Assembly: GCF_000819805.1 (NCBI RefSeq)
Contig: NZ_CDCE01000021.1
Span: forward strand, 1 to 64,000
Source: Aeromonas diversa CDC 2478-85
GTDB lineage: Bacteria > Pseudomonadota > Gammaproteobacteria > Enterobacterales > Aeromonadaceae
Reading direction: 5' to 3'
Length of the DNA stretch: 64,000 nt
The position numbers and the translations under genes are program-made. Within the stretch, counting starts at the first letter, position 1; every line of letters starts with the position of its first letter. Of the stretch, positions 55,500 to 64,000 are shown piece after piece. The notes below the pieces were generated by a model. That model worked only from the letters and a program-made list of their open reading frames with translations, was not told where the DNA came from and searched no databases.

Positions 55500-56324
55500 A
55501 TGAAGACACTGTCAGATGATGTATATAAACAGTTCAGTGCCTTTCTGGAGAGCCAGAGTGGTATTGTGCTGGGTGATAACAAGCAGTATCTGGTCAAGAG
55601 CCGCCTCTCCCCCCTGCTGAGTCAACATGGGGCTGCGAGTCTGGACGAATTGATCACGCGATCGATGAATATTCGTGAGCGTGACCTGAAGATGGCCGTA
55701 GTGGATGCCATGACGACCAACGAAACCCTGTGGTTTCGTGACACTTACCCCTTCCAGTTGTTGACTGAAAAGCTCTTTCCCGAGCTTGGTAAGAGTGGTC
55801 GTGTGGTCAAAATCTGGTCTGCGGCGTCATCGTCTGGTCAAGAGCCTTACTCGATTGCCATGACGGCCATTGAGCAACAGATGAAAAAACCGGGCACCCT
55901 GCCTGGTGGTGTGCAGATAGTGGGGACTGATATCTCTGCCTCTATGCTTAATCAGTGCAAAGAGGGCATTTATGACAGTCTGGCACTAGCGCGCGGGCTT
56001 TCCCCTGAACGCAAGAAGATGTTCTTCGAGCCCCATGGGGATAACAAGATGAGAGTGGCGGAGCGAGTCAGAAAATTGACATCTTTTCGCTACCTCAATC
56101 TCTTGGAAAGCTACAGCCTGCTCGGTAAGTTTGACATAATCTTTTGCCGAAATGTGCTTATCTACTTCTCTCCTGAGGTCAAATCCAAGATCCTCAATCA
56201 GTTTGCAGCCAGCTTGAATCCTGGCGGTTACCTGATGCTGGGAGCCTCCGAATCCCTGGCTGGTTTGACAGACCGCTTTGAGATGGTGCGCTGTAATCCC
56301 GGTATCGTCTATAAAGTCAAATAA
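55500..56324 (+). CDS. cheR: Chemoreceptor methyltransferase CheR
   Basis: A 274-aa SAM-dependent glutamate methyltransferase acting on receptors. The helical N-terminal domain (MKTLSDDVYKQFSAFLESQSG) and catalytic domain contain NETLWFRD, WSAASSSGQEPYSIAM, VGTDIS and FCRNVLIYF. Placement beside cheV and the flg operon is as in Vibrio polar-flagellum region 1. Confidence 0.95.
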   Translation: MKTLSDDVYKQFSAFLESQSGIVLGDNKQYLVKSRLSPLLSQHGAASLDELITRSMNIRERDLKMAVVDAMTTNETLWFRDTYPFQLLTEKLFPELGKSGRVVKIWSAASSSGQEPYSIAMTAIEQQMKKPGTLPGGVQIVGTDISASMLNQCKEGIYDSLALARGLSPERKKMFFEPHGDNKMRVAERVRKLTSFRYLNLLESYSLLGKFDIIFCRNVLIYFSPEVKSKILNQFAASLNPGGYLMLGASESLAGLTDRFEMVRCNPGIVYKVK

Positions 56325-56340
56325 TCCCTTCGTGTAGATC

Positions 56341-56357
56341 TTGGCATGCCTCTTGCT
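56341..56357 (+). promoter_or_regulatory. Sigma-54 promoter of the flgB operon
   Basis: TTGGCATGCCTCTTGCT: -24 GG at 56343-56344 and -12 GC at 56355-56356, 12 bases apart and close to consensus TGGCACG-N4-TTGC. Starts 44 bp before flgB. Confidence 0.9.
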
Positions 56358-56384
56358 GCTTCATGAGCAAGCAGGAGGTGTGTC

Positions 56385-56783
56385 ATGGCCATATCGTTCG
56401 ACAAGGCATTTGGAGTTCATCAATACACGCTGGGAGTTCGTTCCCGCCGTGCAGAGGTGATTGCCAGCAATATCGCCAATGCGGATACGCCGGGTTTCAA
56501 GGCCCGGGATCTCAACTTTGCCGAGGCGCTCAAAGAGGCCAAGTCGGGCCAGGGCTTCGCACTCTCGACGACAAATGAACGGCACATCCCGCTCTCGCTG
56601 GGCGGCGGCGCTGCGCTTCAATATCGTACGCCTCTGCAACCTGATACAGGTGATGGAAATACCGTCGATCTGCAGCAGGAGCGTAGTGACTACATGCAAA
56701 ACAGCCTTGAGTACCAGACTTCGCTGGAATTTATGAACAGCAAGATCACGGGACTGCTCAAGGCATTGAAGGGAGAGCAGTGA
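56385..56783 (+). CDS. flgB: Flagellar proximal rod protein FlgB
   Basis: A 132-aa rod protein. The N-terminal rod signature reads [24 protein letters not shown], and a coiled-coil C-terminus ([20 protein letters not shown]) packs into the rod. AGGAGG ribosome site. It overlaps flgC by one base. Confidence 0.95.
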   Translation: MAISFDKAFGVHQYTLGVRSRRAEVIASNIANADTPGFKARDLNFAEALKEAKSGQGFALSTTNERHIPLSLGGGAALQYRTPLQPDTGDGNTVDLQQERSDYMQNSLEYQTSLEFMNSKITGLLKALKGEQ

Positions 56784-57202
56784 TGAGCCTGTTCAAAGTC
56801 TTTGATATCGCTGGCTCTGCCATGAGCGCCCAGTCGGTGCGCCTCAATACGGTTGCCAGCAACATGGCCAACGCAGACAGCGTGAGCTCCAGTGTCGACA
56901 AAACTTACCGGGCCCGTCGGCCAATTTTTGCCGCTCAGCTGGAGCAGGCCATGTCTGATAAACAGTCCTCGGTCGGGGTGAACATCAAGGGAATCGTGGA
57001 GAGCGATGCGCCTCTGCTCAAGGAGTTCAACCCCAACCATCCGTTGGCAGATAAAGACGGCTTTATCTACAAGCCCAACGTCAACATGGTTGAGGAGATG
57101 ACCGATATGATCAGCGCCTCACGCAGCTATCAGACGAATGTGCAGGTCGCTGATGCAGCGAAGAAGATGCTGCAGCAGACCCTAAGCATGGGGAAGGGCT
57201 AA
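56783..57202 (+). CDS. flgC: Flagellar proximal rod protein FlgC
   Basis: A 139-aa rod protein. SAQSVRLNTVASNMANADS and C-terminal NMVEEMTDMISASRSYQTNVQ are the rod/hook family motifs. ATG 56783 overlaps the flgB stop; a GTG immediately upstream is less likely. Confidence 0.95.
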   Translation: MSLFKVFDIAGSAMSAQSVRLNTVASNMANADSVSSSVDKTYRARRPIFAAQLEQAMSDKQSSVGVNIKGIVESDAPLLKEFNPNHPLADKDGFIYKPNVNMVEEMTDMISASRSYQTNVQVADAAKKMLQQTLSMGKG

Positions 57203-57213
57203 GGTAGGTCACC

Positions 57214-57969
57214 ATGTCTGACATTAATAATATGTATTGGGGCAGCAACAGCGCTGCCAACACCAAGACTTCTACGACCAGCAGTAATGTCCCGCTTGGT
57301 ACCAAGAGTAATGGTACGACGGCGAAGAAAGAGCTCGATCAAGCCGATTTTATGAAGCTTCTGACCATGCAGCTCTCTTATCAGGATCCGTTCAAGCCGG
57401 TCGACAACTCCCAGATGCTGGCTCAGATGACCTCAATGTCGACCAACGATGGGATTAACAAGCTGACGGCACAGATGACGGGGCTTAACTCGATCATGAC
57501 CTCAAGCCAGGCGCTGCAAGCATCTGCTCTGGTGGGCCAGAGTGTGTTGACCGCCGGTAACTCTGGCGCGCTTGAGCAAGGGGGGCAAGTCTCAGGTGTC
57601 ATCGCCGCCGGCGACAAGGCCAGCGGCATCAAGGTACAGGTTGAAAACGAGCGAGGCGAGTTGGTCCGTGAGTTTGTGCTCAATGGAGAGCTCAAAGGCA
57701 ATGTACCGTTCACTTGGGATGGAAAGATGACCAATGGTGAGTTGGCTCCCTCCGGCAAGTACACCTTCAAGTCCATTGGCACAGTGAACGAACAGAAACA
57801 GGCACTGCCGGCCTTGGCTTATGCCAATGTCGAAAGTGTGACACTAGGGACGGCGACCTCACCGACCCTGGTCAAACTCAAAGGGGTGGGCTCTGTCTAT
57901 CTGAGCGATATCCTCGAGATAGCAGGCAGTAATAGCAACAGCAGCACCCCTTCCAAGGGCCCCGCGTGA
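57214..57969 (+). CDS. flgD: Hook-capping scaffold protein FlgD
   Basis: A 251-aa hook cap. The conserved QADFMKLLTMQLSYQDPFKPVDNSQMLAQMTSMS segment (in pieces: FMKLLTMQLSYQDPFKPVDN) is diagnostic, followed by an Fn3/tudor-like domain (GELKGNVPFTWDGKMTNG). Low-complexity Thr/Ser N-terminus is the export signal region. Confidence 0.95.
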   Translation: MSDINNMYWGSNSAANTKTSTTSSNVPLGTKSNGTTAKKELDQADFMKLLTMQLSYQDPFKPVDNSQMLAQMTSMSTNDGINKLTAQMTGLNSIMTSSQALQASALVGQSVLTAGNSGALEQGGQVSGVIAAGDKASGIKVQVENERGELVREFVLNGELKGNVPFTWDGKMTNGELAPSGKYTFKSIGTVNEQKQALPALAYANVESVTLGTATSPTLVKLKGVGSVYLSDILEIAGSNSNSSTPSKGPA

Positions 57970-58003
57970 CTGTTTGATCATCTTTCATTGAAGGAGAGAG
58001 ACA

Positions 58004-59413
58004 ATGTCCTTTAATAATGCACTCAGTGGTGTCAACGCCGCGCAGAAAGACCTGAACGTAACCGCGAATAACATCTCCAACGTCAATACCATTGGCTTTA
58101 AGGAGTCGCGGGCCGAGTTTGCCGATGTTTATGCCAACTCCATCTTCGTGAACTCCAAAACCCAGGTGGGTAATGGTGTCACCACAGGGGCAGTGGCACA
58201 GCAGTTCCAGCAAGGTGCGTTGAAGTTCACCGAAAACTCGCTGGATCTGGCGATTCAGGGGAACGGTTTCTTCGTGTTGTCAGACTCCCAGAGCAATCTG
58301 GATCGTACCTTTACCAGGGCCGGGGCATTCAAGCTCGATGCCAACAGCTACATCGTCAACAACCAAGGCAAGTATCTGCAGGGTTATGAAATCAATGACG
58401 ATGGCACGCCCAAGGCCGTGAGCCTCAATGCGACCAAGCCTATTCAAATCCCGGATAAGGCCGGTCAACCGGTAAAAACCACCTTGATTGAAGAGGGGTT
58501 CAATTTACCCGGTAATGCCAAGCCACTCGCCGCCGGAACCGGTGCGGCAGATGCATCGAAATTTAATCCGAAAGACTCTAAAACATACACAGCCTCCACA
58601 TCCATCACCGTGTATGACTCGTTAGGGACTCCCCATACCATCACCCAGTATTTTATGAAGGAAGCGGATCCTGCTGATACTACTAAACCTGCCAATCCGA
58701 CCATGTGGCGGATGTACCTCTATGAGGGAGACCAGCCGATCGATATTGTGGGTGGTGCGGCAACAACCATGGCCACAACCACCCCGGCGCTTGCTCAAGC
58801 ACCATTGTCCGCACGTCTGGAGTTTGATCCGAACGGTAATCTAGCTTCGGTAACACCCACCACAATTATGACGGAAAAGTTTGGTATCCCGACTGTGGGT
58901 ACTCCACCGCCGGCTCCGACGCCTGGCACTGCTGACGGGGCTGGCATCGTGCAAAACGGAGCGGACACGACCCAGCAAGTTGAGATCCGATTTGGCACCA
59001 TGACATCCTACACGGGGGATTTTGAGGTCAATAACCTGAAGCAAGATGGCTCAACCGTGGGGCGCTTGACCAAGGTAGAAATCACGCCAGATGGCATTGT
59101 CTCGGCAACCTACAGCAACGCGACGACTGTCAAGGTGGCTATGGTGGCCATGGCCAAGTTTGCCAACTCGCAGGGGCTCAGCCAGATCGGCGACACCTCA
59201 TGGCAGCAGTCGTTGCTCTCCGGTGAAGGGCTGCCCGGTTTACCCAATACCGGGACCTTTGGCTCGGTCCGTTCGGCTGCGTTGGAGCAATCCAACGTGG
59301 ATCTGACGACGCAACTGGTGAATCTCATCACGGCGCAACGTAACTTCCAGGCCAACTCCCGTGCGCTGGAAGTGAACAGTACCCTGCAGCAGACCATACT
59401 GCAGATCCGCTGA
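58004..59413 (+). CDS. flgE: Flagellar hook protein FlgE
   Basis: A 469-aa hook subunit. N-terminal MSFNNALSGVNAAQKDLNVT and ANNISNVNTIGFKESRAEFAD, and the C-terminal VDLTTQLVNLITAQRNFQAN, are family signatures. The central part (about 150-330) is Thr/Ala/Pro-rich and variable as usual for the surface domains. Ends at a strong terminator that splits the cluster. Confidence 0.95.
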   Translation: MSFNNALSGVNAAQKDLNVTANNISNVNTIGFKESRAEFADVYANSIFVNSKTQVGNGVTTGAVAQQFQQGALKFTENSLDLAIQGNGFFVLSDSQSNLDRTFTRAGAFKLDANSYIVNNQGKYLQGYEINDDGTPKAVSLNATKPIQIPDKAGQPVKTTLIEEGFNLPGNAKPLAAGTGAADASKFNPKDSKTYTASTSITVYDSLGTPHTITQYFMKEADPADTTKPANPTMWRMYLYEGDQPIDIVGGAATTMATTTPALAQAPLSARLEFDPNGNLASVTPTTIMTEKFGIPTVGTPPPAPTPGTADGAGIVQNGADTTQQVEIRFGTMTSYTGDFEVNNLKQDGSTVGRLTKVEITPDGIVSATYSNATTVKVAMVAMAKFANSQGLSQIGDTSWQQSLLSGEGLPGLPNTGTFGSVRSAALEQSNVDLTTQLVNLITAQRNFQANSRALEVNSTLQQTILQIR

Positions 59414-59433
59414 TCGTCATAGAACTGACACCA

Positions 59434-59457
59434 AGGGCGCGAGAGCGCCCTTTTTTT
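59434..59457 (+). terminator. Terminator between flgE and flgF
   Basis: AGGGCGC-GAGA-GCGCCCT with T7 tail. Separates flgBCDE from flgFGHIJ. Confidence 0.92.
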
Positions 59458-59493
59458 ATTTTAAAATCATTGCTTTATATTCAATTAAATTAG

Positions 59494-59511
59494 TTGGCAT
59501 CACTTCTGCAT
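59494..59511 (+). promoter_or_regulatory. Sigma-54 promoter of the flgF operon
   Basis: TTGGCATCACTTCTGCAT: GG at 59496-59497 and GC at 59508-59509, 12 bases apart, 42 bp before flgF. Confidence 0.78.
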
Positions 59512-59552
59512 GGTTGTTGGTAACTAAGTGATCTCTGCCAGTGAGGAGTGCC

Positions 59553-60299
59553 ATGGATCATCTGCTCTATATCGCCATGTCAGGGGCCAAGGAGAACATG
59601 AACAGCCTGGCCGTGCGAAGCAACAACCTGGCCAACGCCAATACCGTGGGCTTCAAGTCCGACTTCGAGCAGGCGCGCAGCATGCAAGCCTTCGGTGACG
59701 GATTGCCGACACGGGTCTTTGCCAAGACAGAGCGCCCGGGTCAGAACCTGGAGCATGGCATGCTGATGACCACGGGACGGGATCTCGACGTGGCCCTCGA
59801 TGGGCCCGGTTGGCTGGCTGTGCAGGATCCCAAAGGGGGTGAGGCCTTCACCCGCATGGGCAATCTGCAGCTGAGCCCGACCGGCAATCTGCAGACCTCT
59901 ACCGGACTCAATGTGGTCGATGATGCCGGCAATCCCATCGTCTTGCCGCTGCCGCTCGAGAAGATCGAGATCAACCGAGATGGCACGATCAATGCGCGTC
60001 CCGAAGGTGCCGCGCCCAACCTCTCTGAGGATTTTCAGCGGATCAAGCTGGTGCGTCCAGCCACCGATGCGGTTGAGAAAGGAGAGGATGGCCTGTTTCG
60101 TCGCAAAGATGGCGCCAAGGAGCCGGCTTCAGCCAGTGTCGGGTTGATCGCCGGTTCGCTTGAGGGGAGCAACGTCAATGTGGTCGATGAGATGACCAAC
60201 CTGATCCGTCTACAACGCCAGTTCGAGACCCAGATCAAGATGATGAAGACGGCAGAAGAGAACGACGAAGCGCAAACCCAGCTGCTGCGTGTCAGTTAA
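59553..60299 (+). CDS. flgF: Flagellar proximal rod protein FlgF
   Basis: A 248-aa rod protein. MDHLLYIAMSGAKENMNSLA, NNLANANTVGFKSDFEQ, and C-terminal VDEMTNLIRLQRQFETQIKMM. ATG 59553 follows GAGGAG. First gene after the sigma-54 promoter. Confidence 0.95.
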   Translation: MDHLLYIAMSGAKENMNSLAVRSNNLANANTVGFKSDFEQARSMQAFGDGLPTRVFAKTERPGQNLEHGMLMTTGRDLDVALDGPGWLAVQDPKGGEAFTRMGNLQLSPTGNLQTSTGLNVVDDAGNPIVLPLPLEKIEINRDGTINARPEGAAPNLSEDFQRIKLVRPATDAVEKGEDGLFRRKDGAKEPASASVGLIAGSLEGSNVNVVDEMTNLIRLQRQFETQIKMMKTAEENDEAQTQLLRVS

Positions 60300-60313
60300 C
60301 CAAGGAGTACACC

Positions 60314-61102
60314 ATGAATCCTGCACTCTGGATCAGCAAGACCGGGCTGGATGCTCAGCAGGTCAATATCAGCGTCACCTCCAACAACCTGGCGAACGCC
60401 AGCACTGTGGGTTACAAGAAGGGACGAGCCATCTTCGAAGATCTGCTCTACCAGAACATCAACCAACCGGGGGGGCGCTCCTCGGCCGACACTACCCTGC
60501 CTTCAGGCCTGATGCTGGGCGCAGGTGCCAAGGTCGTCGCAACCCAGAAGAACCATGGGCAGGGCAACGTGCAGACGACCGACAACGCCTTGGATCTGAT
60601 GGTCAGTGGCCGGGGTTACTTCGAGGTACAACTGCCCGATGGCAGCTCTGCCTATACCCGTAACGGTCAGTTCACCCTCAACGAAGAGGGGACCATAGTG
60701 ACCCCAGGTAACGGCTATCGCCTGCAGCCCGAGATCCAGGTTCCTGAAAATGCCCAGAGCGTGACGGTGGGCAGCGATGGCCAGGTGTCGGTGAAGCTGG
60801 CCGGGGATGGTCAGAGTCAGGTAGTGGGCCAGATCAACATCAGTGACTTCGTCAACCCCAGTGGTCTGCAACCCATGGGTGAGAACCTCTTCCTCGAGAC
60901 TCAGGCCAGTGGTGCGCCCATCCAGGGAACAGCAGGGGCCGATGGCCTCGGAGTCATCAAACAGGGGATGCTGGAGAGTTCCAACGTCAACGTGACCGAA
61001 GAGCTGGTCAACCTGATCCAGGCTCAACGAGTCTATGAGATGAACTCCAAGGTGATCTCCGCTGTGGACTCGATGATGTCTTATCTGACCCAAAGGTTGT
61101 AA
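60314..61102 (+). CDS. flgG: Flagellar distal rod protein FlgG
   Basis: A 262-aa distal rod subunit, the usual length. MNPALWISKTGLDAQQVNIS, NNLANASTVGYKKGRAIFED, and C-terminal SSNVNVTEELVNLIQAQRVY. Follows flgF by 14 bases. Confidence 0.96.
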   Translation: MNPALWISKTGLDAQQVNISVTSNNLANASTVGYKKGRAIFEDLLYQNINQPGGRSSADTTLPSGLMLGAGAKVVATQKNHGQGNVQTTDNALDLMVSGRGYFEVQLPDGSSAYTRNGQFTLNEEGTIVTPGNGYRLQPEIQVPENAQSVTVGSDGQVSVKLAGDGQSQVVGQINISDFVNPSGLQPMGENLFLETQASGAPIQGTAGADGLGVIKQGMLESSNVNVTEELVNLIQAQRVYEMNSKVISAVDSMMSYLTQRL

Positions 61103-61115
61103 TGGGAGTCCTATC

Positions 61116-61787
61116 ATGAAAGCCGTATGGATGCTCGGGTGCCTGCTGCTCGCCGGCTGTACCTCAACCCCCAATACTCCTAAGCCGGACGATCCCGGAT
61201 TTGCCCCCGTCTATCCGGAAGGGGAGCCGGTTTCCGTGCGGCCCACGGGGGCCATCTTCCAGCCGGATCAGGTCAATAGCATTTACTCGGACATCAAGGC
61301 GCACAAGGTAGGGGATCTCATTACCATCGAGCTCATCGAGTCGACCTCTGCCTCCAAGAAGGCCAACACCCAGTCGGGCAAGGATAACCAGTTCAATCTG
61401 GACCCCCTCAAGCTGGGCGGGCTACCGGTTACTGCCGGTGCTTACGATCTCTCGGCCTCTGCCGGCCAGAATGCCGCCTTCAAGGGGCAGGCAAAGGCGG
61501 ATCAAAGCAATAGCCTGCAGGGCAACATCTCGGTGAGTGTCTACAAGGTACTGCCCAACGGTAACCTCATGGTTCGCGGGGAGAAATGGATCATGCTCAA
61601 CAACGGTAACGAGTATATCCGCATCACTGGCGTCATACGCCCGGAGGATGTCACGTCCGATAACTCGGTCTCCTCCCAGCGGGTTGCCAATGCTCGTATC
61701 TATTACGGCGGTACCGGCGATCTTGCCAATTCCCAGGAGCAGGGTTGGCTCACGAGTTTCTTTAATGGCCCCTGGTGGCCCCTGTAG
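61116..61787 (+). CDS. flgH: Flagellar L-ring protein FlgH
   Basis: A 223-aa outer-membrane lipoprotein forming the L ring. Lipobox LLLAGC at about residues 10-15. [19 protein letters not shown] and [21 protein letters not shown] are FlgH hallmarks. Follows flgG by 13 bases. Confidence 0.95.
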   Translation: MKAVWMLGCLLLAGCTSTPNTPKPDDPGFAPVYPEGEPVSVRPTGAIFQPDQVNSIYSDIKAHKVGDLITIELIESTSASKKANTQSGKDNQFNLDPLKLGGLPVTAGAYDLSASAGQNAAFKGQAKADQSNSLQGNISVSVYKVLPNGNLMVRGEKWIMLNNGNEYIRITGVIRPEDVTSDNSVSSQRVANARIYYGGTGDLANSQEQGWLTSFFNGPWWPL

Positions 61788-61795
61788 GAGGCAGT

Positions 61796-62893
61796 ATGCG
61801 TCTACATCAATTCATCATGTTGGGCCTGTGGCTGGTGCTTCCGTTAAGTGCCCAGGCCACTCGTATCAAAGACATCACTACGGTTGAAGGGGTGCGTAAC
61901 AACCAGTTGCTCGGTTATGGCCTAGTGGTCGGTTTGCCCGGTACCGGCGAGAAGAACAACGCCTTCACCGAGCAGACCTTTCGGACCATGCTCAACAACT
62001 TTGGCATCAAGGTTCCCGATAACCTCAAGCCCAAGATCAAGGATGTGGCCCCGGTAGCGGTCCATGCCGATCTGCCCGCGTTTGCCAAACCGGGGCAGAC
62101 CATCGACATCACGGTATCGGCCATCGGTGAGGCGAAAAGCCTGCGGGGCGGCACCCTGCTTCAGACCTTCCTGAAAGGATTGGATGGACGCGTCTATGCG
62201 GTCGCACAGGGGAGTTTGGTGGTTGGCGGCCTGGGCGCAGAAGGTGCGGATGGCTCCAAGGTGGTGATCAATACGCCGACCGTGGGACGCATCGCCAATG
62301 GTGCGACGGTGGAGCGCGAGGTCCCCAACGCCTTCAGTCATGGTGACACCATCACCTTCAACCTGATGCGCGCCGACTTTACTACGGCTCGTCGAGTTTC
62401 CGACGCCATCAATGCGTTGGTTGGTCCCAATACGGCGCAGCCCTTGGATGCCACCTCGGTGAAGGTTTATGCCCCTCGGGATCCGGCGCAGCGAGTCTCT
62501 TATCTCTCGACGCTGGAAAACCTGGAAGTGGACCCTGCCGATGAGGCGGCGAAGATCATTGTCAACTCTCGCACCGGTACCATCGTCATTGGTAAAGAGG
62601 TTCGTCTTAAGCCCGCCGCCATCAGTCATGGTGGTCTGACGGTGACCATTGCCGAAAATCAGCAGGTCTCCCAACCCAACCCATTGGCAGGTGGACAGAC
62701 GACGGTGACCAATAACTCCACCATCAATGTGCAGCAGCAAGATGGACGCATGTTCAAGCTCGACACGGGGGCGACCCTGGATGATTTGGTGCGGGCGGTA
62801 AACCAGGTTGGTGTGGCCCCGGGTGACTTGATGGCCATTCTGGAAGCGCTGCAACAGGCAGGGGCTATTCAGGGCGAGCTGGTGATTCTGTAA
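61796..62893 (+). CDS. flgI: Flagellar P-ring protein FlgI
   Basis: A 365-aa periplasmic ring protein. The signal peptide ends near SAQA, followed by [48 protein letters not shown] and the C-terminal [20 protein letters not shown] are conserved. ATG 61796 has GGAGG upstream. FlgA is its chaperone. Confidence 0.96.
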   Translation: MRLHQFIMLGLWLVLPLSAQATRIKDITTVEGVRNNQLLGYGLVVGLPGTGEKNNAFTEQTFRTMLNNFGIKVPDNLKPKIKDVAPVAVHADLPAFAKPGQTIDITVSAIGEAKSLRGGTLLQTFLKGLDGRVYAVAQGSLVVGGLGAEGADGSKVVINTPTVGRIANGATVEREVPNAFSHGDTITFNLMRADFTTARRVSDAINALVGPNTAQPLDATSVKVYAPRDPAQRVSYLSTLENLEVDPADEAAKIIVNSRTGTIVIGKEVRLKPAAISHGGLTVTIAENQQVSQPNPLAGGQTTVTNNSTINVQQQDGRMFKLDTGATLDDLVRAVNQVGVAPGDLMAILEALQQAGAIQGELVIL

Positions 62894-62942
62894 CGAGTGG
62901 GTGGCAAGCGGTTGCCACCGGCGGCAAGAAGTGAGGCATACC

Positions 62943-63980
62943 ATGGCAGGCATCGATAACCAAGGGGTCAATCTGGGTTTGGTGCAGGATGTACAGAACC
63001 TGGACAAGCTGCGTCAGCTGAGCAACAGCAGTCAGGGGCAGGAGCAAGCGCTGCGTGCCGCCGCCGGGCAGTTCGAGGCTATCTTCAGCCAGACCCTGTT
63101 TCAAGGAATGCGTCAGGCGGGGGCCGCACTGACCCAAGACAACCCGATGAACAGCAGCTATACCCAGTTTTATGAGGGGATGCTCGATCAGCAGAGGGTG
63201 GCCGACATGGCCAGCAAGGGAGGGCTCGGTATTGCCGACATGGTGGTGCGTCAGCTATCCCCCAAGACATTTCGTCACAACGATGGCCGGACCTTGCGAA
63301 TGCCGGAGCGTACCGAACAGATCTATAAGCCTTATGCGGTGCATCTTGAAGAGCAAAAAAAGCTGGCGGAAAAACTTGGCAAAGATTTTGCTGAAAAAGA
63401 CGGTAAAGGCGATGTCGCCAAGGAGCATCCCTTGCGATTCACCCCTCCTGTGGGGAAGACCGAGGAAGGCAAGGCGGTTGCTTCAGGCTCACCACGTTTC
63501 GATTCGCCAGCCGAATTTGTCAGCCGTCTGATGCCAATGGCGAAAAAAGCTGCGGCAAAACTGGGTTTAAGTCCAGCGGTGCTGGTAGCCCAGGCAGCGC
63601 TTGAGAGTGGGTGGGGTAAGCGGGTGATCCGCAATGGGGATGGCGAGGTGACGCATAACCTGTTCGGTATTAAGGCCGATCCCCGTTGGGAAGGCCCCAA
63701 GGCGGTGGTCAGTACGCTGGAATATGAGAAGGGGACTCCCTCAAGGCAGAAGGCCGCGTTTCGTTCTTATGAATCGTTTGAGGAGAGCTTCAACGATTAT
63801 GTTGATTTCCTCACATCGGGAAGCCGCTATCGTGGCGCCCTGGCCAAGGCGGATAGCCCGGAGCGCTACTTTGAGGCACTGCAGGCGGCCGGTTATGCCA
63901 CCGACCCCCACTATGCTCACAAGTTAAAACAGGTTCTGCGCAGTGATGCCATAACCCAGTACACGGAAACGGAGTCGTGA
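62943..63980 (+). CDS. flgJ: Rod-cap/peptidoglycan hydrolase FlgJ
   Basis: A 345-aa dual-function protein. The N-terminal rod-cap domain (AAGQFEAIFSQTLFQGMRQA) is followed by a linker and a C-terminal glucosaminidase domain (about 190-340) with AQAALESGWG carrying the catalytic Glu and NLFGIKAD. It opens the wall for the rod. Confidence 0.95.
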   Translation: MAGIDNQGVNLGLVQDVQNLDKLRQLSNSSQGQEQALRAAAGQFEAIFSQTLFQGMRQAGAALTQDNPMNSSYTQFYEGMLDQQRVADMASKGGLGIADMVVRQLSPKTFRHNDGRTLRMPERTEQIYKPYAVHLEEQKKLAEKLGKDFAEKDGKGDVAKEHPLRFTPPVGKTEEGKAVASGSPRFDSPAEFVSRLMPMAKKAAAKLGLSPAVLVAQAALESGWGKRVIRNGDGEVTHNLFGIKADPRWEGPKAVVSTLEYEKGTPSRQKAAFRSYESFEESFNDYVDFLTSGSRYRGALAKADSPERYFEALQAAGYATDPHYAHKLKQVLRSDAITQYTETES

Positions 63981-63983
63981 TTC

Positions 63984-64000
63984 ATGCCCTACGATCTACT
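63984..64000 (+). CDS. flgK: Start of a gene, probably flgK (hook-associated protein 1), cut by right edge
   Basis: ATG 63984 begins MPYDLL, similar to the MSxDLLNIG start of Vibrio/Aeromonas FlgK, and flgK follows flgJ in this cluster type. Only five full codons are visible, so the call rests on position. Confidence 0.5.

Overview
The window is GC-rich, gene-dense gammaproteobacterial chromosome. Gene content and order fit Aeromonas or a close relative: the ndk-rlmN-pilW-rodZ-ispG-hisS-yfgM-bamB-der housekeeping run, the polar-flagellum layout flgN/flgM/flgA facing cheV-cheR-flgBCDEFGHIJ(K) as in Vibrio and Aeromonas, and a cold-shock gene with an enterobacterial cspA-type leader. The genus is inferred from this, not proven. 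I see no prophage, insertion sequence, CRISPR array or rRNA operon.

Layout. 1-7.3 kb: a Hint-domain exported protein cut by the left edge, a uracil/xanthine-type permease, oxyR divergent from a 2-Cys peroxiredoxin, and a minus-strand group LysR-yffB-dapE-VanY-type carboxypeptidase-small membrane protein. 7.3-17.4 kb: ndk through der and yfgJ, a conserved run for translation, isoprenoids, cell shape, pili and outer-membrane assembly. 17.4-27.9 kb, minus strand: grxA, dacB, radD, yibI-yibH, a FadL-type porin, an SdsA-type alkylsulfatase, a LysR regulator and folD. 28.1-29.8 kb: tRNA-Pro(TGG)-Arg(TCT)-His(GTG)-Leu(TAG), a 33-codon acidic ORF with its own terminator, tRNA-Pro(GGG) on the minus strand, and tadA. 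29.9-38.2 kb: a 1225-aa SNF2-family helicase, a Tus (replication-terminator) homologue, a DUF1127 protein, astE and a Fur-box-preceded TonB-dependent receptor. 38.4-41.6 kb: a three-gene 2-oxoacid dehydrogenase operon (E1 alpha, E1 beta, E2) without E3. 41.6-52.9 kb: the cold-shock gene, small conserved proteins, two periplasmic binding proteins, two DMT exporters, a DeoR regulator, an HD-GYP protein, rsuA and yfcE. 52.9-64 kb: the flagellar rod/hook/ring cluster, running off the right edge at the start of flgK.

Regulation readable from the sequence includes a sigma-28 promoter for flgMN (TAAAGGTT-N11-GCCGATAC), a probable sigma-28 promoter for cheVR lying across the 5' end of flgA, and sigma-54 -24/-12 elements before flgA, flgB and flgF. 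This splits the flagellar genes into flgA, flgMN, cheVR, flgBCDE and flgFGHIJ units. Also visible are a Fur box before the TonB receptor, a stringent-type promoter before the tRNA cluster, and the conserved 'upstream box' in the cold-shock 5' UTR.

Most worth a second look: the Hint-domain protein with a Tat-like leader and a C-terminal VVHN, the Tus homologue without an obvious Ter site, the acidic micro-ORF, the E2 with HxxxTG in place of HxxxDG, and the structured untranslated regions before uraA, the peroxiredoxin gene and ndk.
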